From contig JAKMXF010000222.1 of assembly GCA_024704765.1 (NCBI GenBank), positions 310,001 to 374,000 of the forward strand: a stretch of 64,000 bases of DNA, read 5' to 3'. The notes under the pieces were generated by a model. That model searched no databases, was not told the origin of the DNA, and saw nothing but the letters and a program-made list of their open reading frames with translations. Source of the DNA: Oopsacas minuta (lineage: Eukaryota; Porifera; Hexactinellida; Lyssacinosida; Leucopsacidae). Within the stretch, counting starts at the first letter, position 1. Each line of letters opens with the position of its first letter. The translations under genes were made by a program, and so were the position numbers. This document shows, piece after piece, positions 47,201-58,611 of this stretch.

Positions 47201-50200
47201 ATTTTGACTCGAATAAGTGGGATTATAGTGATGGTTCGATTAACTGGAGCTATGCGAGGTTGTATATATGGTTTGTATCAGACATGAGGTCAAATACATA
47301 TGTGTTTGTATTCGAGAGTATTGAAATATTTTTTTTCAAGTATTGTATTGTACTTGAGAGTTTCACAAGTATTTGTGCTTGTAATTAAATAATTTTTAAG
47401 GCATTAGACCTCATGTCTGGTTTGTATATTTGTATTTCACGCTAGTGGCAGTCCCAGGCAATGAAAAATCCCGGCCTGGCCCGAAGTATGCCAAATCCTG
47501 GTACTGACCCTGTTTCGCCCTATAGTATTAATAATATATACTTACCTAGTACTGGGCTAGAAATAGAAGGTGTAGTATCTTCTCCACCACGATTCTTTCT
47601 AAATCTTTTACTCATTTTGTGTAATATCCCACTTTCTGATGTAGTACCACCTACAGATGTTTGTTGTTCATATAGAATATATATTCACACTTTGTTGATA
47701 AAATAAACAATAAAAGAACATTCACGACGGTGATGTGAATCGATCAGTGAAGTAAATGTTGGTAGCATATGTACGGGCACATAATAGGAATGATGGTAGT
47801 TGTATAGTAAAGCAAACCGAAAAAGAAACCCATTGCAATCGATTACAACATTTCCTGAAATCATAGCCGTAATGATAATCAACTGTACAACACAAACCAA
47901 TAAAACAACATACGTACCAGTCTTTTTTAATGGTTTACTATCAGTATAGACAACTTCAACAGATTTAGTCTGCTCAACAGAATTAAGCTTAACATTCAGG
48001 TCCATATTATGAGACTGAGATCTACCTCTATAAGCAGCTGGTTTAGGTGGGATAGGACGAGCTCCGTGACTAGATATCGTCAACGTTTTAGGATTTCTAT
48101 TACCAATCTGATTCTTGTGATCAGCTGATAAATTTGTCCCATATTCATTCAATGACATAACACTTCGTTTTCCACTAACCTCGCTTACAGCAGGACTGAG
48201 AATTGAATAATTTTGGTCATTTTTATCATCAGAGGCGGATGTTTTAGATGACGTCATTCTACGAGGTGGTTTCTTAGGTGGGGCGTCCGTATAATTCATG
48301 ACGTCATTGTTATTAGATGTTTTGGTATCAAGTGGAGGCAATGAATTTGTTCGTATAAATTTTGATTTCAAATTAATAGCTGCAAAAGGCATAGTAGGAC
48401 TGTCTCTAGAGTTTTCAAATTCGTCTACGTTTAACATAGTATAACCTTCATCGTTAATGATGTAGTCTGTTTTATCGTTTGGAGGAGAACCTGATCGTTT
48501 TACGACCAGGGGAGAGAATGCGGGGAAATCCTCTGGGCTAGTTTCTGCGGAGACAGGGGTTAATAGGGTGTAGTCACCTATAGAGGGGGATTTAGTTGGA
48601 GAAGATTGTTTATCGGTTAAGTTACGCGGGAGAGTTAAGCTATAAGAGGGAGGGGGAGGTGGGAGACGTGAGGGGTGTTTAGAAACAGGAGCCATCGAGG
48701 GAAGCAAGGGTACACACTTCTTATTTTGAGGAGGTACTGATATAGGTGGTATAACAGGGGTAGATTTTATTGGCGGTTTAAGGGGAGGTTTGTAAGGTTG
48801 TTGTTTGGTAGGTTTAGGATTTATAGGGGGCGGAGTTCTCACTGGTTGTTGAGGGGATATCGTGTTTATGTTGGTTTGTGGGAAAGTTGGTGATATCCGT
48901 TTGTTGTTGTCAGCTGTTTGATGTGTATCTATGTTGTTGATATCTGGAGGTGATTGTTTCCTCGTGTTGATATTAGTTTGAATTGTATTTGTGAGGGGCG
49001 ACTTCTTGAATGGTATTGGCATACTAGGTTTAGATGTTGGTTTAAGTGGTAGTGACTGACTAACTAAGAGACCTGATGATTTCTCTGGAGCTATAAATAG
49101 AGACAAAAATATAAATTGGGATGCTAATACGTACTACAGATTTTGTAGAACTCGGGTAATACGTATTTCTTCATTTAACCAAAAAATTAGTTCAAATTCA
49201 TTTTAATTCAATCTATTCTCGGATATGACGTGCATTCGGATAGTACATATTAGTTTTAGCTTCCAAAAGGTGTAAGTCTTATCAGAGTTATTGTAATTAA
49301 ATATCAGCTCAGCTGACTGTTATGACAATACGATGGGAAACTATTTATTCACTTAAAGGCAGTTTAATTCTGTAGGTAAGATGTACACCCTCGGGAAACA
49401 AAATGAGTTCTTCCTGTATAATTAGTACGAGAATAGCTAATCCGTATTGGAGAAGTACGTACTAACTGAGAGTATATATTAACCAAGTTCTATTGTTTAA
49501 TGTATTTTAACTCACTATCTTTTGGTTTCCTAAAAGACTGTGCAGGAGTCTTCCTAGCTGTATTATTAACTCCTTTAGCATCTTCTTGATTATCTATCTT
49601 AGGAATAATAGGAAAATTCTGATCGATTCTAATTTGAGGTTTTGAGTTTGTTGATCTAGAACGACGAATTTGTACTCCGTTTTGAGGATGAGATGTCATT
49701 TCGTTATCTTTTATCTTGTATGGAGGAGGTTTGGCTGGAGGAGGTGCACGGACCTTCTTTATTGGACCAGTATTATGACGCATTAATTTAGATCCAGGCT
49801 AGAAGAATAATACAACAGGTAAAACATTTTCTAAGACTTAGAAGACAGTAAATATGCCGATTTTCCAAAATATTCGCTTATGCACAAGCCAAGCGGATCT
49901 TTATAAATAAATTCGAAGTACAATTTATCGATACTCAAAAAACGTGAATTCTAGCTTAAGTTGTTTAATACGTATTATACCGTCAATCTACAATTTTTAG
50001 TGACGTAACTTCTATTAGTCAGATTTCTGCAATAAATATTTTGCATCAAAACAGTAGTTCTCGAATTGTAATGAGAAATATCACCAAAGTGGCCAAGTTA
50101 TATAATAATTGAAAATAATGTGACTTATACAAGTATAACAATGCCAAAATCTCCTATTTCGAGGTTAACCTACACGTATAATACGTATTATACAACTTAG

Positions 50201-51378
50201 AATTCTAGCAATTAAACCAACTATAGTAAGCGTGGTTTATTGTTTGTATGTCCAGAATTGATGAAGTATATACAGATGCCGGGTATAAGAACCCTAACTT
50301 GATTTACCGAATCTTTTGTATTCACTCCATGGAATTTAAAGCTCGAGGATATGTCAGCGACCTGGGCAAGCGAAGCGCGCTAGTTTAACTGATCTTAACA
50401 TCCTGAGGGCCAAGTCCCGCGAAATTTCATGCCTCTTTCCGCCATATTTTTGGATATTTAACGTTTGATTAGACTATTAATAACCTCCCTTATTATTCCT
50501 ATAATATAGTCTGAATATCACTAAAATTACGCATTTATTAGTGACAGAATTAGTGCAATATTAATTAGTATAACACTTTATATAGGATACATTGAAATTA
50601 CGTATATTAATTGGTAACAACACCAAATACGTCTTGTGATTAACACAAAAGTGTTAATTGGTACTTAATAGAATATGTCAACTATACGCGAAGTGGCAAT
50701 TATTCGGATATATTGTAACAAATATTTATATTCCTTTCTATGTCATGACTACATATTCAGAGATTTACAATCAATCTAGATGAGGTATCTATGGGTGTGA
50801 TTATAACCAGGGATGACAACTTTGGAAACTCGGAAGACTCAAATGTATGCCATTTTTTGAATTTTCAGGAATAGAATGATACATATCTTGTCAAACAGCA
50901 CAGTGGTGTCCGCATAGCAATTCGCCTAATGGCTTTATATACGTATATTATCTTGACACAGTGAAAAGTATATCATTTGAGCTGAGTGTCTATGCCAGCC
51001 AAACAATTCTTATAACCACGATGCATAGGTGCTCAATATCGCGAGGCGAAAATACCAAATAAATAAACTTACCATCGGCGTTGGTGAACCGTTAATTTCA
51101 GACGAGATCTCAGAAAGAACATTCTCAGCTGATACAAACAAATTCCTAGAAGAGAGAAGTGAAGATTCTATCTCATCTGCTGATAACAATGTAGCGTACA
51201 AATTTGAATCTGAATTACTTAATTCAGGGTGGGTATCAGCTATGTCTGGTATCTCAAATTCTATTTTATTCGATGATATCTTCTCCAACTTATTCTTTGT
51301 TTTGTTAGTAATATTCACTTGGGCATAGAGATTTGATATATCTTTTCCAACAACAACTTGGATATCTGTTTCACTCAT
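44291..51378 (-). CDS. Proline-rich, YxxPhi-rich RhoGAP protein (two possible first exons)
   Basis: Long form: exons 51378-51073, 49798-49516, 49090-47918, 47650-47546, 45386-45228, 44943-44807, 44629-44546 and 44440-44291 join in phase into 798 residues. Short form: a separate start exon 45559-45454 joins the same last four exons into 211 residues, essentially a bare RhoGAP domain. The domain shows the arginine-finger motif EGIFRIPG and ENKMCTGAIATSCGLSIFPS; it should speed GTP hydrolysis on a Rho-family GTPase. The region of the usual second Arg (YLREL) reads HIKEN, so activity may be altered. The long N terminus is disordered, with polyproline SH3 ligands (PPPAKPPPY, PPKKPPRR) and at least five YxxPhi motifs (YAQV, YATL, YTLL, YTML, YSIL). 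The link between exon 47650-47546 and 45386 rests on matching phase only; these could be two adjacent genes. Confidence 0.72.
45974..46134. mobile_element. Pogo-like MITE (CAGTGGAACATAGTTAATACG)
   Basis: Termini CAGTGGAACATAGTTAATAC and (reverse complement) CAGTGGTTAATACGAAG, with TA on both flanks. It lies upstream of the short RhoGAP start exon. Confidence 0.7.
46135..47545. other. Intronic stretch of the RhoGAP gene with a MITE
   Basis: No exon recognised. Contains the hAT-like MITE at 46896-47042. Confidence 0.4.
46896..47042. mobile_element. hAT-like MITE, copy 2, with perfect 8-bp target duplication
   Basis: Termini CAAGGTCGCAACCGAATATT and (reverse complement) CAAGGTTGAAACCGCTCAAG. 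Flanks GTTAGTAC at 46888-46895 and 47043-47050 are identical. Same family as 41565-41685, 26 bp longer through one more internal ACCGAAT...ATTCGGTT unit. Confidence 0.88.
49799..51072. other. First intron of the RhoGAP gene
   Basis: About 1.27 kb, non-coding; contains the inverted-repeat element at 49974-50205. Confidence 0.5.
49974..50205. mobile_element. Inverted-repeat element, AAGTTGTATAATACG family, copy 2
   Basis: Left end AGTTGTTTAATACGTATTAT and right end ACGTATTATACAACT. It matches 9531-9832 in reverse orientation, including GACGTAACTTCTATTAG, TTCTCGAATTGTAATGAGAA and CAAAATCTCCTATTTCGAG. Confidence 0.6.
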
Positions 51379-52874
51379 TTTAGCTAGTATTGAAACTTTT
51401 CAATAAACATATTTATTAGAATTATGGAAAATGATACATTTGTTTTCCTTTAGAATTACAATTCAATAAATGTTGCACAGGTGAAACGACGAAAACATAA
51501 TAACTACTGTAGTAATTCACGAATTTCTTGGTTTAGCTGGTAAAATGGTGTAAAATTCGCTATATTTCTATTATCAGTGTTTCTTAATCCACAGAAAAAG
51601 CCTACGGACCCAATGGAAATTTTGCAGCACATGAAAACTACGCATGAAATAGTCGTTTAGGAATACTATACGCGACGTTTCGAATGAAAATAACAAACAC
51701 AATTATATTATGCTTCAAGTAACCATATATTACATCTTGATATATTTATATCACCCCGCGTAATATAGGAAATCTTACACCGGACAGACAGGGTAACGAC
51801 ATGCATTTAATGATAATACAATACAAATAAGGAAAATTCAAAAATATCCTATAATTTATATTACACAATAAGTGTAATACTGTTTTGAACGATCTAATAA
51901 TTGTGTAATATTTACTATTATTCATATAAGCTCTTTGTAATATCATATTTAGAATCTTATTTAATTAAAAATAATACTGTATAAGGGATAAATCTGTAAT
52001 GAGTTGATATAGGCAATATAAGGGGAATTTTATTTGTGAATTATATTCTCCGATAAATACACAGGCCTAATATTAGATATGATTCATTACATCAAATGGT
52101 TTGACTTAGATCATACTTAAGTATACTTCAATTTATATTTTGCGATTCAATGTCTCTTACTCAGAAATGCAACACAAACCGGAGGGAGACGTGTATATAT
52201 ATCTGTACACAAACGTAACACTAGCTCTATTCACAAATGTCATACTCCTGGGGAGGCATTGCATTGTGCCATGAAAATTTTGATCTTGCTGGAAAATTGG
52301 TCAGGTGGACCAAAATTCCACGAAAATTCGTCTTACCCTGAAAAATTTGTCCCCTCCATTTTTACGTTTATCTAATTAAGTAATAAATAATTTCGTGGAT
52401 GAACTTTTGGAGAGTCAAAATCTGATATAAGAGGTGTATCAGTACCTAAAAAGCTTGATAGTAAACTAATTAGAGAATAAATCAATTTCTACAACCAGAA
52501 CACATCAGGAAGTAGTCTGCATTCGGGCAACATCTGGAAGCTTGGACACTAATCCGAGAAAATCCCTGAGCTACAATCCAAATGGTGACCAAGCTACACC
52601 AAATTCCATGGGAAATATTCCATATGACCAAATTTTCTGGGGACCAATTTTCCAGTGACATCACCTCAATGGCCGCACACAACTATTTAGAATTAAGAAA
52701 TACAAAAGAGTAAAAACTGTGTAACTACTAAACATGAATTACACCGGAGCAGTATTAAAGCCTTACAATTGCCTTACAATAGCCTTATAATGGCTTTATA
52801 ATATTCCATTCTTACTGAGATTACTAATATAATATTCCAATCAAATCACTCTAGCTATACACTTGTACTTCAAT
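51379..52874. other. Divergent intergenic region between the RhoGAP gene and EDC4
   Basis: About 1.5 kb holding both upstream regions. Short tandem units close to GCCTTACAAT/GCCTTATAAT occur at about 52758-52802. No coding frame. Confidence 0.5.
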
Positions 52875-55800
52875 ATGTCCAATATAATAAACCAATCAAT
52901 TCTTCTATCAGGCCAAATAGACAGTGACCCTATCCCTCTCACCAGTTCTAATGTAATCGTACACTGCTCCAAGCAGCCAAGCACTCCCCCACAGGCAGGC
53001 AGTACTATACAGGTGAAGTCTGAAGCTAGCAATAGAGTTCAGGTTCAAAACCTAACCAATCAACAGTGGGATCTGAAACGACTCACTGATAACCTAATTT
53101 GTGAGAATGAGAATTTCTTAGCTTACATTCTCCACGGTAAAAACGGTTGTCTGGTAAGATTGATGCACAAACAGAGTAAACAGAGACAGCTGATAAAATC
53201 TTTCCAAAGTACAGTGGTTGATCTAGTTTTCGTTCATATAGGTTATGATATGATTGCGTGTCTCGAATTATCAGGCACACTAACTGTATGGTCAATTCAC
53301 TTCAAAGAGGAAAATATTAGCCCAGATTCAAGCATAGCTTCTAATACCGATAACTCAATTTCTACTGAACTTATTCTAAGGATAACTCAAGCTAAAATCA
53401 GGCGCTATAGCACGCTACGTATTGTATGGTGTAGTCTACCATTCACTACACCAGAATCTACAGAATCATTGAGATCTATACGTTCTTATTCTCCATACTT
53501 TTGTGTTACATTGAACGACAAATGTGAAGTATGGGATTTAGATAAAGCAACTGAAGCACAGAAGTATTCAGGAAATGATTTTATAACAGCTGAGGATGAT
53601 AATAACAATTCTTGTATTTCAATACTAAATGCACATAATGGAGATATATTAGACGTAGCCTTCAGTCCTGATGAAGCATATCTTGCTACATGTGGAAAGG
53701 ACGGGACAGTCAAATGTTGGTCAATTCAAATGAATAAATGTGTGCATAGATTGAATCCACATGAAGGAGTAGAAGTATCGCAGATTAAGTTTCTAGATGA
53801 TCTGACTTATTCCACACGAAACGAAGCACATGCTGATAGTTTCTGGAAATTTATTCTTACGTTATCACGGCCCAAATGCGAAATAAAGTTATGGTCCTGT
53901 ACAGATTGGGGTTGTCTCCAGTCGATAACTTTCCAATCCGCAGTAGACCCTCCTCCTGTCTTACGAATCACGACACACCTCTCTTCGCGGTTTATCGCAC
54001 TCTGTGATACACAAAGACCCCTTCTATACATCTTAGAGTTTTCTCGCGAAACTTCACACTTCATAACTCTAGGTGAATTTGCCCTTATACATCCTATATT
54101 ATCTCTGTCTATTGCATCCCTGCAGTCTTATCAACCAACAAATGAACCAGGGATATTAAAACTATCCACCACTACTGAAGATCTGTTACCAGACAAATAC
54201 ACTCAAATAGTTCTACACTCCGTACATGCCAAATCCCTACAAGAACTAAGTGTATGCTACTCACAAGCTGTTTTGAAGGAAGATTCAAGTACTAAATTCT
54301 CTAGCCCAGTCGTGCATACTTTAGAAGAGCTAGAAGCTTCTCCTGTATTGAGTGAGCCTACCGACAAAACTCTATCTGATAAGTTAAACAGCACCGAATT
54401 GACTGACGTCACAAAAGATGATAATCTATCAAGTGAATCAGTTGATAAAATGGATCTACAAGATTCTGTAGACACACAGCATGACGTCATAGATAATGAT
54501 GATGAGATTACTATACCACCAGGTCCAGGTTCTGGAGTAGAAACTATGAAGAAATTAAGAAGTATGTTAAACCTCCCTGATCCCATAATATCACCTAGCA
54601 TACAAGCATACCCTCCTATACAAGCTGAAGAGGTGTTAAAAGTCGCGAATATAGGCGCGTATAATTATTTCGCAGCTGATATAAAAGATGTTGAAGAAAA
54701 GATGGAACAGTTACTCAATGTAAATACTTCTGATAATCCCAAGACAGAAGAAAGTATCCTAAACGGATCATCTCTGTCTCACAGTCATTCGTCTACTATT
54801 AGTGCTGAGGGAAAGCAAGAAATATCCTCACAAGGCAATGAGATCGTTCCTGCAGAATTAGACACCTCAACACAACAGGAATTATCGCGAATAAACCAAG
54901 AACTAACCGAACAGCGGAAAGCTAATATTGAATTACGACGTGAAATTTCTCACATTTCACATCAAATGAAAACTCTACTCCATAAGGAAGGACCTAACAG
55001 ACAATGTCTAAATCATCTCTTGCAAACACAAAATCATCAAATGCAATCCCTTGGACAACTCATATCTACGCAACAACATTTAACACATAGAGTAGAAATG
55101 AATTTAAAAGCTAACGAGTCTGATAGAATGAATGAAAAACCGCGAAATGAAACACTGATCGCGAACATAAACTCTAATCTAAGTCATATACTAACAAGTC
55201 AAATAAATAATTTACTCGCAAACGAAATAAACCAAATCGTTATGAAAATAGTAACAGATTCTTTGAATAATTTTCAAAAATCTCTTCCCACAATTCTAAA
55301 AACTATAATGAACGAACAAATGAAAATAATCGAAACAAATCTTGAACAATTTCTCATACAATTAATGCAACGTCAGGATGTAATTGAAAAAGTGAGTATA
55401 CAGCTGTCACAAGCGATGACAACACCTGTTAAAGAATCCCAAAAGAAGGTATTCTTAGAAATAGCATTACCAGCTTTTGATAAGTGTTGTAAGCAAATGT
55501 TTCAACAAATGAATGATACAATAGTCAAGGCATCCCAGGAATACGCTAAAGATATGCAACAGTGCGTGCAAGTAATCCGTGAACAGGCTGATAACGTGAA
55601 AAAAGATGGAGAAGAAGCCACAACACCAACTAGACTGGGTAAAGATGATGTCATTATTAAATGTGATCAGATTGCTAACAGTATTGAACAGTTACCACAG
55701 TTAATATGTAATGAAGTACAGCGTGTGTTACATGATGAGTTATCCACATGGACACAATCATTACCACCTTCTAGCAATCAAGTGTCTATCGAACAGATTA

Positions 55801-56210
55801 AAACTGACATTGAGAAGCGATTGAGTGAAGGACAAATTGCACAGGCATTTGATCTAGCTTTAACTGCGAATAACCTTGAAGCAGTAGAGTATATTTGTGC
55901 ACAAGTACAACCGGGAGAAGTACTAGAATCTGATCCACCAATTCTCAGCCAAGCTCTACTCCTTTCACTTATACAGCAACTCTCATTCGATCTAACATCT
56001 AACTTACAATTGAAACTCCGTTATCTTATAGACGCAATACACTCAATTGATCCTGCACATGAACATGCAGGACAAGTACTACGTGACCTCCTACAAACTC
56101 TAACACATACTTCAAACCAACTCGCATCAGCTGAGCCATTCTGTGTTCATCTATCTAAAGTAAACTGGCTTATGAAATACGTTAAAAAGACAGTTGACAG
56201 CATAGACTAA
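52875..56210 (+). CDS. EDC4: Enhancer of mRNA decapping 4 (Ge-1/HEDLS)
   Basis: Single exon, 1111 residues from ATG 52875; human EDC4 has about 1400. EDC4 is the P-body scaffold that joins DCP2, DCP1A and XRN1 for mRNA decapping. The N terminus forms a WD40 propeller (about 70-410; ILDVAFSPDEAYLATCGKDG, KCEIKLWSCTDWGCLQSI). A Ser/Thr-rich linker follows, with GPGSGVETMKKLRSML and a coiled coil (ELSRINQELTEQRKANIELR). The C-terminal helical repeat domain matches Ge-1: EGQIAQAFDLALTANNLEAV and LSQALLLSLIQQLSFDL. The linker is shorter than in vertebrates. An in-frame TTG upstream (52863) is not needed; the ATG fits best. Lack of introns over 3.3 kb is notable. Confidence 0.95.
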   Translation: MSNIINQSILLSGQIDSDPIPLTSSNVIVHCSKQPSTPPQAGSTIQVKSEASNRVQVQNLTNQQWDLKRLTDNLICENENFLAYILHGKNGCLVRLMHKQSKQRQLIKSFQSTVVDLVFVHIGYDMIACLELSGTLTVWSIHFKEENISPDSSIASNTDNSISTELILRITQAKIRRYSTLRIVWCSLPFTTPESTESLRSIRSYSPYFCVTLNDKCEVWDLDKATEAQKYSGNDFITAEDDNNNSCISILNAHNGDILDVAFSPDEAYLATCGKDGTVKCWSIQMNKCVHRLNPHEGVEVSQIKFLDDLTYSTRNEAHADSFWKFILTLSRPKCEIKLWSCTDWGCLQSITFQSAVDPPPVLRITTHLSSRFIALCDTQRPLLYILEFSRETSHFITLGEFALIHPILSLSIASLQSYQPTNEPGILKLSTTTEDLLPDKYTQIVLHSVHAKSLQELSVCYSQAVLKEDSSTKFSSPVVHTLEELEASPVLSEPTDKTLSDKLNSTELTDVTKDDNLSSESVDKMDLQDSVDTQHDVIDNDDEITIPPGPGSGVETMKKLRSMLNLPDPIISPSIQAYPPIQAEEVLKVANIGAYNYFAADIKDVEEKMEQLLNVNTSDNPKTEESILNGSSLSHSHSSTISAEGKQEISSQGNEIVPAELDTSTQQELSRINQELTEQRKANIELRREISHISHQMKTLLHKEGPNRQCLNHLLQTQNHQMQSLGQLISTQQHLTHRVEMNLKANESDRMNEKPRNETLIANINSNLSHILTSQINNLLANEINQIVMKIVTDSLNNFQKSLPTILKTIMNEQMKIIETNLEQFLIQLMQRQDVIEKVSIQLSQAMTTPVKESQKKVFLEIALPAFDKCCKQMFQQMNDTIVKASQEYAKDMQQCVQVIREQADNVKKDGEEATTPTRLGKDDVIIKCDQIANSIEQLPQLICNEVQRVLHDELSTWTQSLPPSSNQVSIEQIKTDIEKRLSEGQIAQAFDLALTANNLEAVEYICAQVQPGEVLESDPPILSQALLLSLIQQLSFDLTSNLQLKLRYLIDAIHSIDPAHEHAGQVLRDLLQTLTHTSNQLASAEPFCVHLSKVNWLMKYVKKTVDSID

Positions 56211-57109
56211 AGTACTCTCCTTCATTACTCGTTTTTGTATTTTGTTAAATTAGTTTGTTTGTTGCGCAGCGGTGACAATGTATTGTATCTTGTGTTTACT
56301 TGTTTATCTTTATGTTAATGTTGTTTTATTTTCGTAGCAATATTGTTGTTTGTTATTTTTTGTTTGTTATATCATTATATATCATTATAGAGTGTTTCGG
56401 CTTAGCCTTAAAAATGTGTTCAACACATGTTTTGGAAACAAACTAAAATACAGTAGACTCTGATTAATAGGATCAGGTCGGGACCAGACAAGCAGAGATA
56501 CTTACATATATCCTAAAGGTGAGGAAAATAAATGTCAGGGCTGTTTAGACATTAGATAACGGCGGGAAATTTTATATTTTATAACATTACTCAGCATATA
56601 TCTCTACCGTAAATTCTATTAAAACTCGACCATATTAGTTTGTCAAATAATACTCAAAGTGTATAAATACTCAATCTATCTCTTAATTAATATACGAGCC
56701 AATCAGTTATCTCCTATCTTATTTGTTCTTACAATGAGTTCCTATGAAGTTATAGTAAATTTTGCCAGCACTTGTGACCTTTTTAGGACCCAAGTGTGTC
56801 TACTAGCACTACTCCCCATCAGAGACCTCTGGAAAGGGAGGAGATAGTCAGCACAGGAGGCATGGAGGTAGAGCTGAACACGATACTCGTTATTTTTACG
56901 TCTTTCTCAGATTTCTTTTTAACAATATCACAATACGTATGTTAATCGAATTAATCTGCTACAGGTATGAGCTGTTGGTCTAAGGGGCCGTTCAAGTTAC
57001 CTACACACATTTCCCTTTTGACCCTCACTTGTTCAGCCTTTTCACCGTTTTGTAAGCTGTCACACTTCGCATACCAGCCCCTTCCCTTGTAGTGTTATGT
57101 AACATTTGC
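56211..57109. other. Gene-free stretch downstream of EDC4
   Basis: Contains the T-rich 3' UTR of EDC4 (to about 56400) and a half MITE end near 56452 (CAGTAGACTCTGATTAATAG). Nothing else recognised. Confidence 0.45.
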
Positions 57110-57510
57110 ACCAGTATGGATAGTTGGATACTTTCTAGTATGTAGATTTGTTGAATTTGTTATTCTACCATAGCATTGAAAAACGATTAAGTTGTATAGA
57201 ATAGGGATATTCTGTGGATGTGGGATGTGTTCTTCTTTAGATTTGAACCATCCACCATATAATTTTGAACTCTTTTTGTATCTCAATCAGCTAGTGTAAC
57301 GTATAAACTATGTTCAATTGAATCAAGACATGTATTCATTGTTAGTTGAATTCTTTTTTTTGAAGTTCATTAGTTGATTAGCTTCATCCCAGATAACTTC
57401 CAGTTCCCCAACAATTAGCTGAGTATTCACTTCAATCAGCTGTCTCATATGTTCGCTAACTCACAAGAGACTTATTTCGATCTATCACCTCTCTGTAAAA
57501 TCACGTACCG
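57110..57510 (-). pseudogene. Truncated copy of the neighbouring NHL gene
   Basis: Two blocks match the 58731-59834 gene on the same strand. 57360-57500 matches the coiled-coil part (GTTCATTAGTTGATTAGCTT, GACTTATTTCGATCTATCACC) and 57110-57300 matches the propeller part around 59067-59270. About 300 bp between the blocks is missing, and stops interrupt all frames. A partial, decayed duplication. Confidence 0.75.
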
Positions 57511-57559
57511 TAGAATCGTCTCATGAGCACGAAGAAGGTAGAATAGGAGGACGAGGTCA

Positions 57560-58250
57560 ATAATTATGACGAAAAGGGTACAATCATACAAGTGACTGGT
57601 GTGCTTGGCTGTTTGCTGGCATGAAAGAGGTGGCACCAATTTACCATTCCAAAATAAGAGAGCTGAGGGTCTTGGCCAAGGTTCGTCCAGAGACCTGGAT
57701 GGAACAATGTGATGACAGGCCACCCACAATTTATTTCAGGGTAAAATGCTACATCATAGCACATGCAAGCCTGCCAGGGCTTTTTCGTATGTTTTTGATT
57801 TGGTGGTGGACTAAAGAGGTCAGTGGTGTAGGAATAGTACGAGACAATGTGAACGGACAATATGGAGGTAAGTATCTGAACACGATTATAATAATAATCA
57901 CTAATGTATACCTCTCCGTTAGATTCATCAAATACCAAACTATGATTGGATAATCAAATTCCAATTCTCCTTCTTCAGGTTTCCCTATTTTAGAAATAAC
58001 TTCCCATTCACCTGGTAATTCAGAATACAATCGCTTTCTAGTGTAATAAGAATCCTATCTCAACATATAGCTAACCCAATTGGATGATATATCTTTCCTT
58101 CTCCTTCATCATCCCCAAATTTGAATATAATCTTACCATTATTATCGAATACCTTCACGCAACTATTCCCCCAATCTGCTACATATTTATCTTCTGTAGA
58201 ATTATCAATACTCATCCTTCCTGGCCCCCCTTTCCCCTTTTCAAACACGG
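57560..58250 (-). pseudogene. NHL-repeat exon with stops and frameshifts
   Basis: Reading down the minus strand from acceptor CCTATAG (58251) gives good NHL repeats: GRMSIDNSTEDKYVADWGNS then VKVFDNNGKIIFKFGDDEG, and, in other frames, GEWEVISKIGKPEEGELEFD then LVFDESNGEVYISDYYYN. A TGA after HPIGLAIC (about 58060) and at least two frame changes break the chain. Its position makes it the likely former last exon of the 58612-59834 gene. Confidence 0.7.
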
Positions 58251-58611
58251 ACTATAGGTTGTACCTTACTCTTATAGTTTTCTACGAAGAAAATTCTCTC
58301 AAAATATTTGCTGTAACCATTAGTTTAGTCCTATAAATTTGCAATATATATCTTCCGTTTATTTCCCGTATATAGCTTCCCTTAAATTGTTTGATTACAA
58401 CAATACGCGTAAATATCTAATAATCTGAATACACTAATAATAATTCAAAGATAACTAAAATAATATTCCACATTTGTAAATACAGTGGAAATTGCATTAA
58501 CCGAAACACAAGTAAACTTTATATCAAATCCTTTCGGTAGATATATTATAGGTAACCGTGAGAAATTCATGTAGGTGAAAAGAACTGTAGTTTGTCATGT
58601 ACCTTCCCATC

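Noticed and set aside
47685-47917. C-terminal hydrophobic extension of the long proline-rich ORF
   Set aside because: It is read-through past a good GTACGT donor at 47917; downstream exons fit in phase, so the extension is intron.
57621-57953. 110-residue plus-strand ORF
   Set aside because: Antisense to degenerate NHL sequence; no family resemblance.
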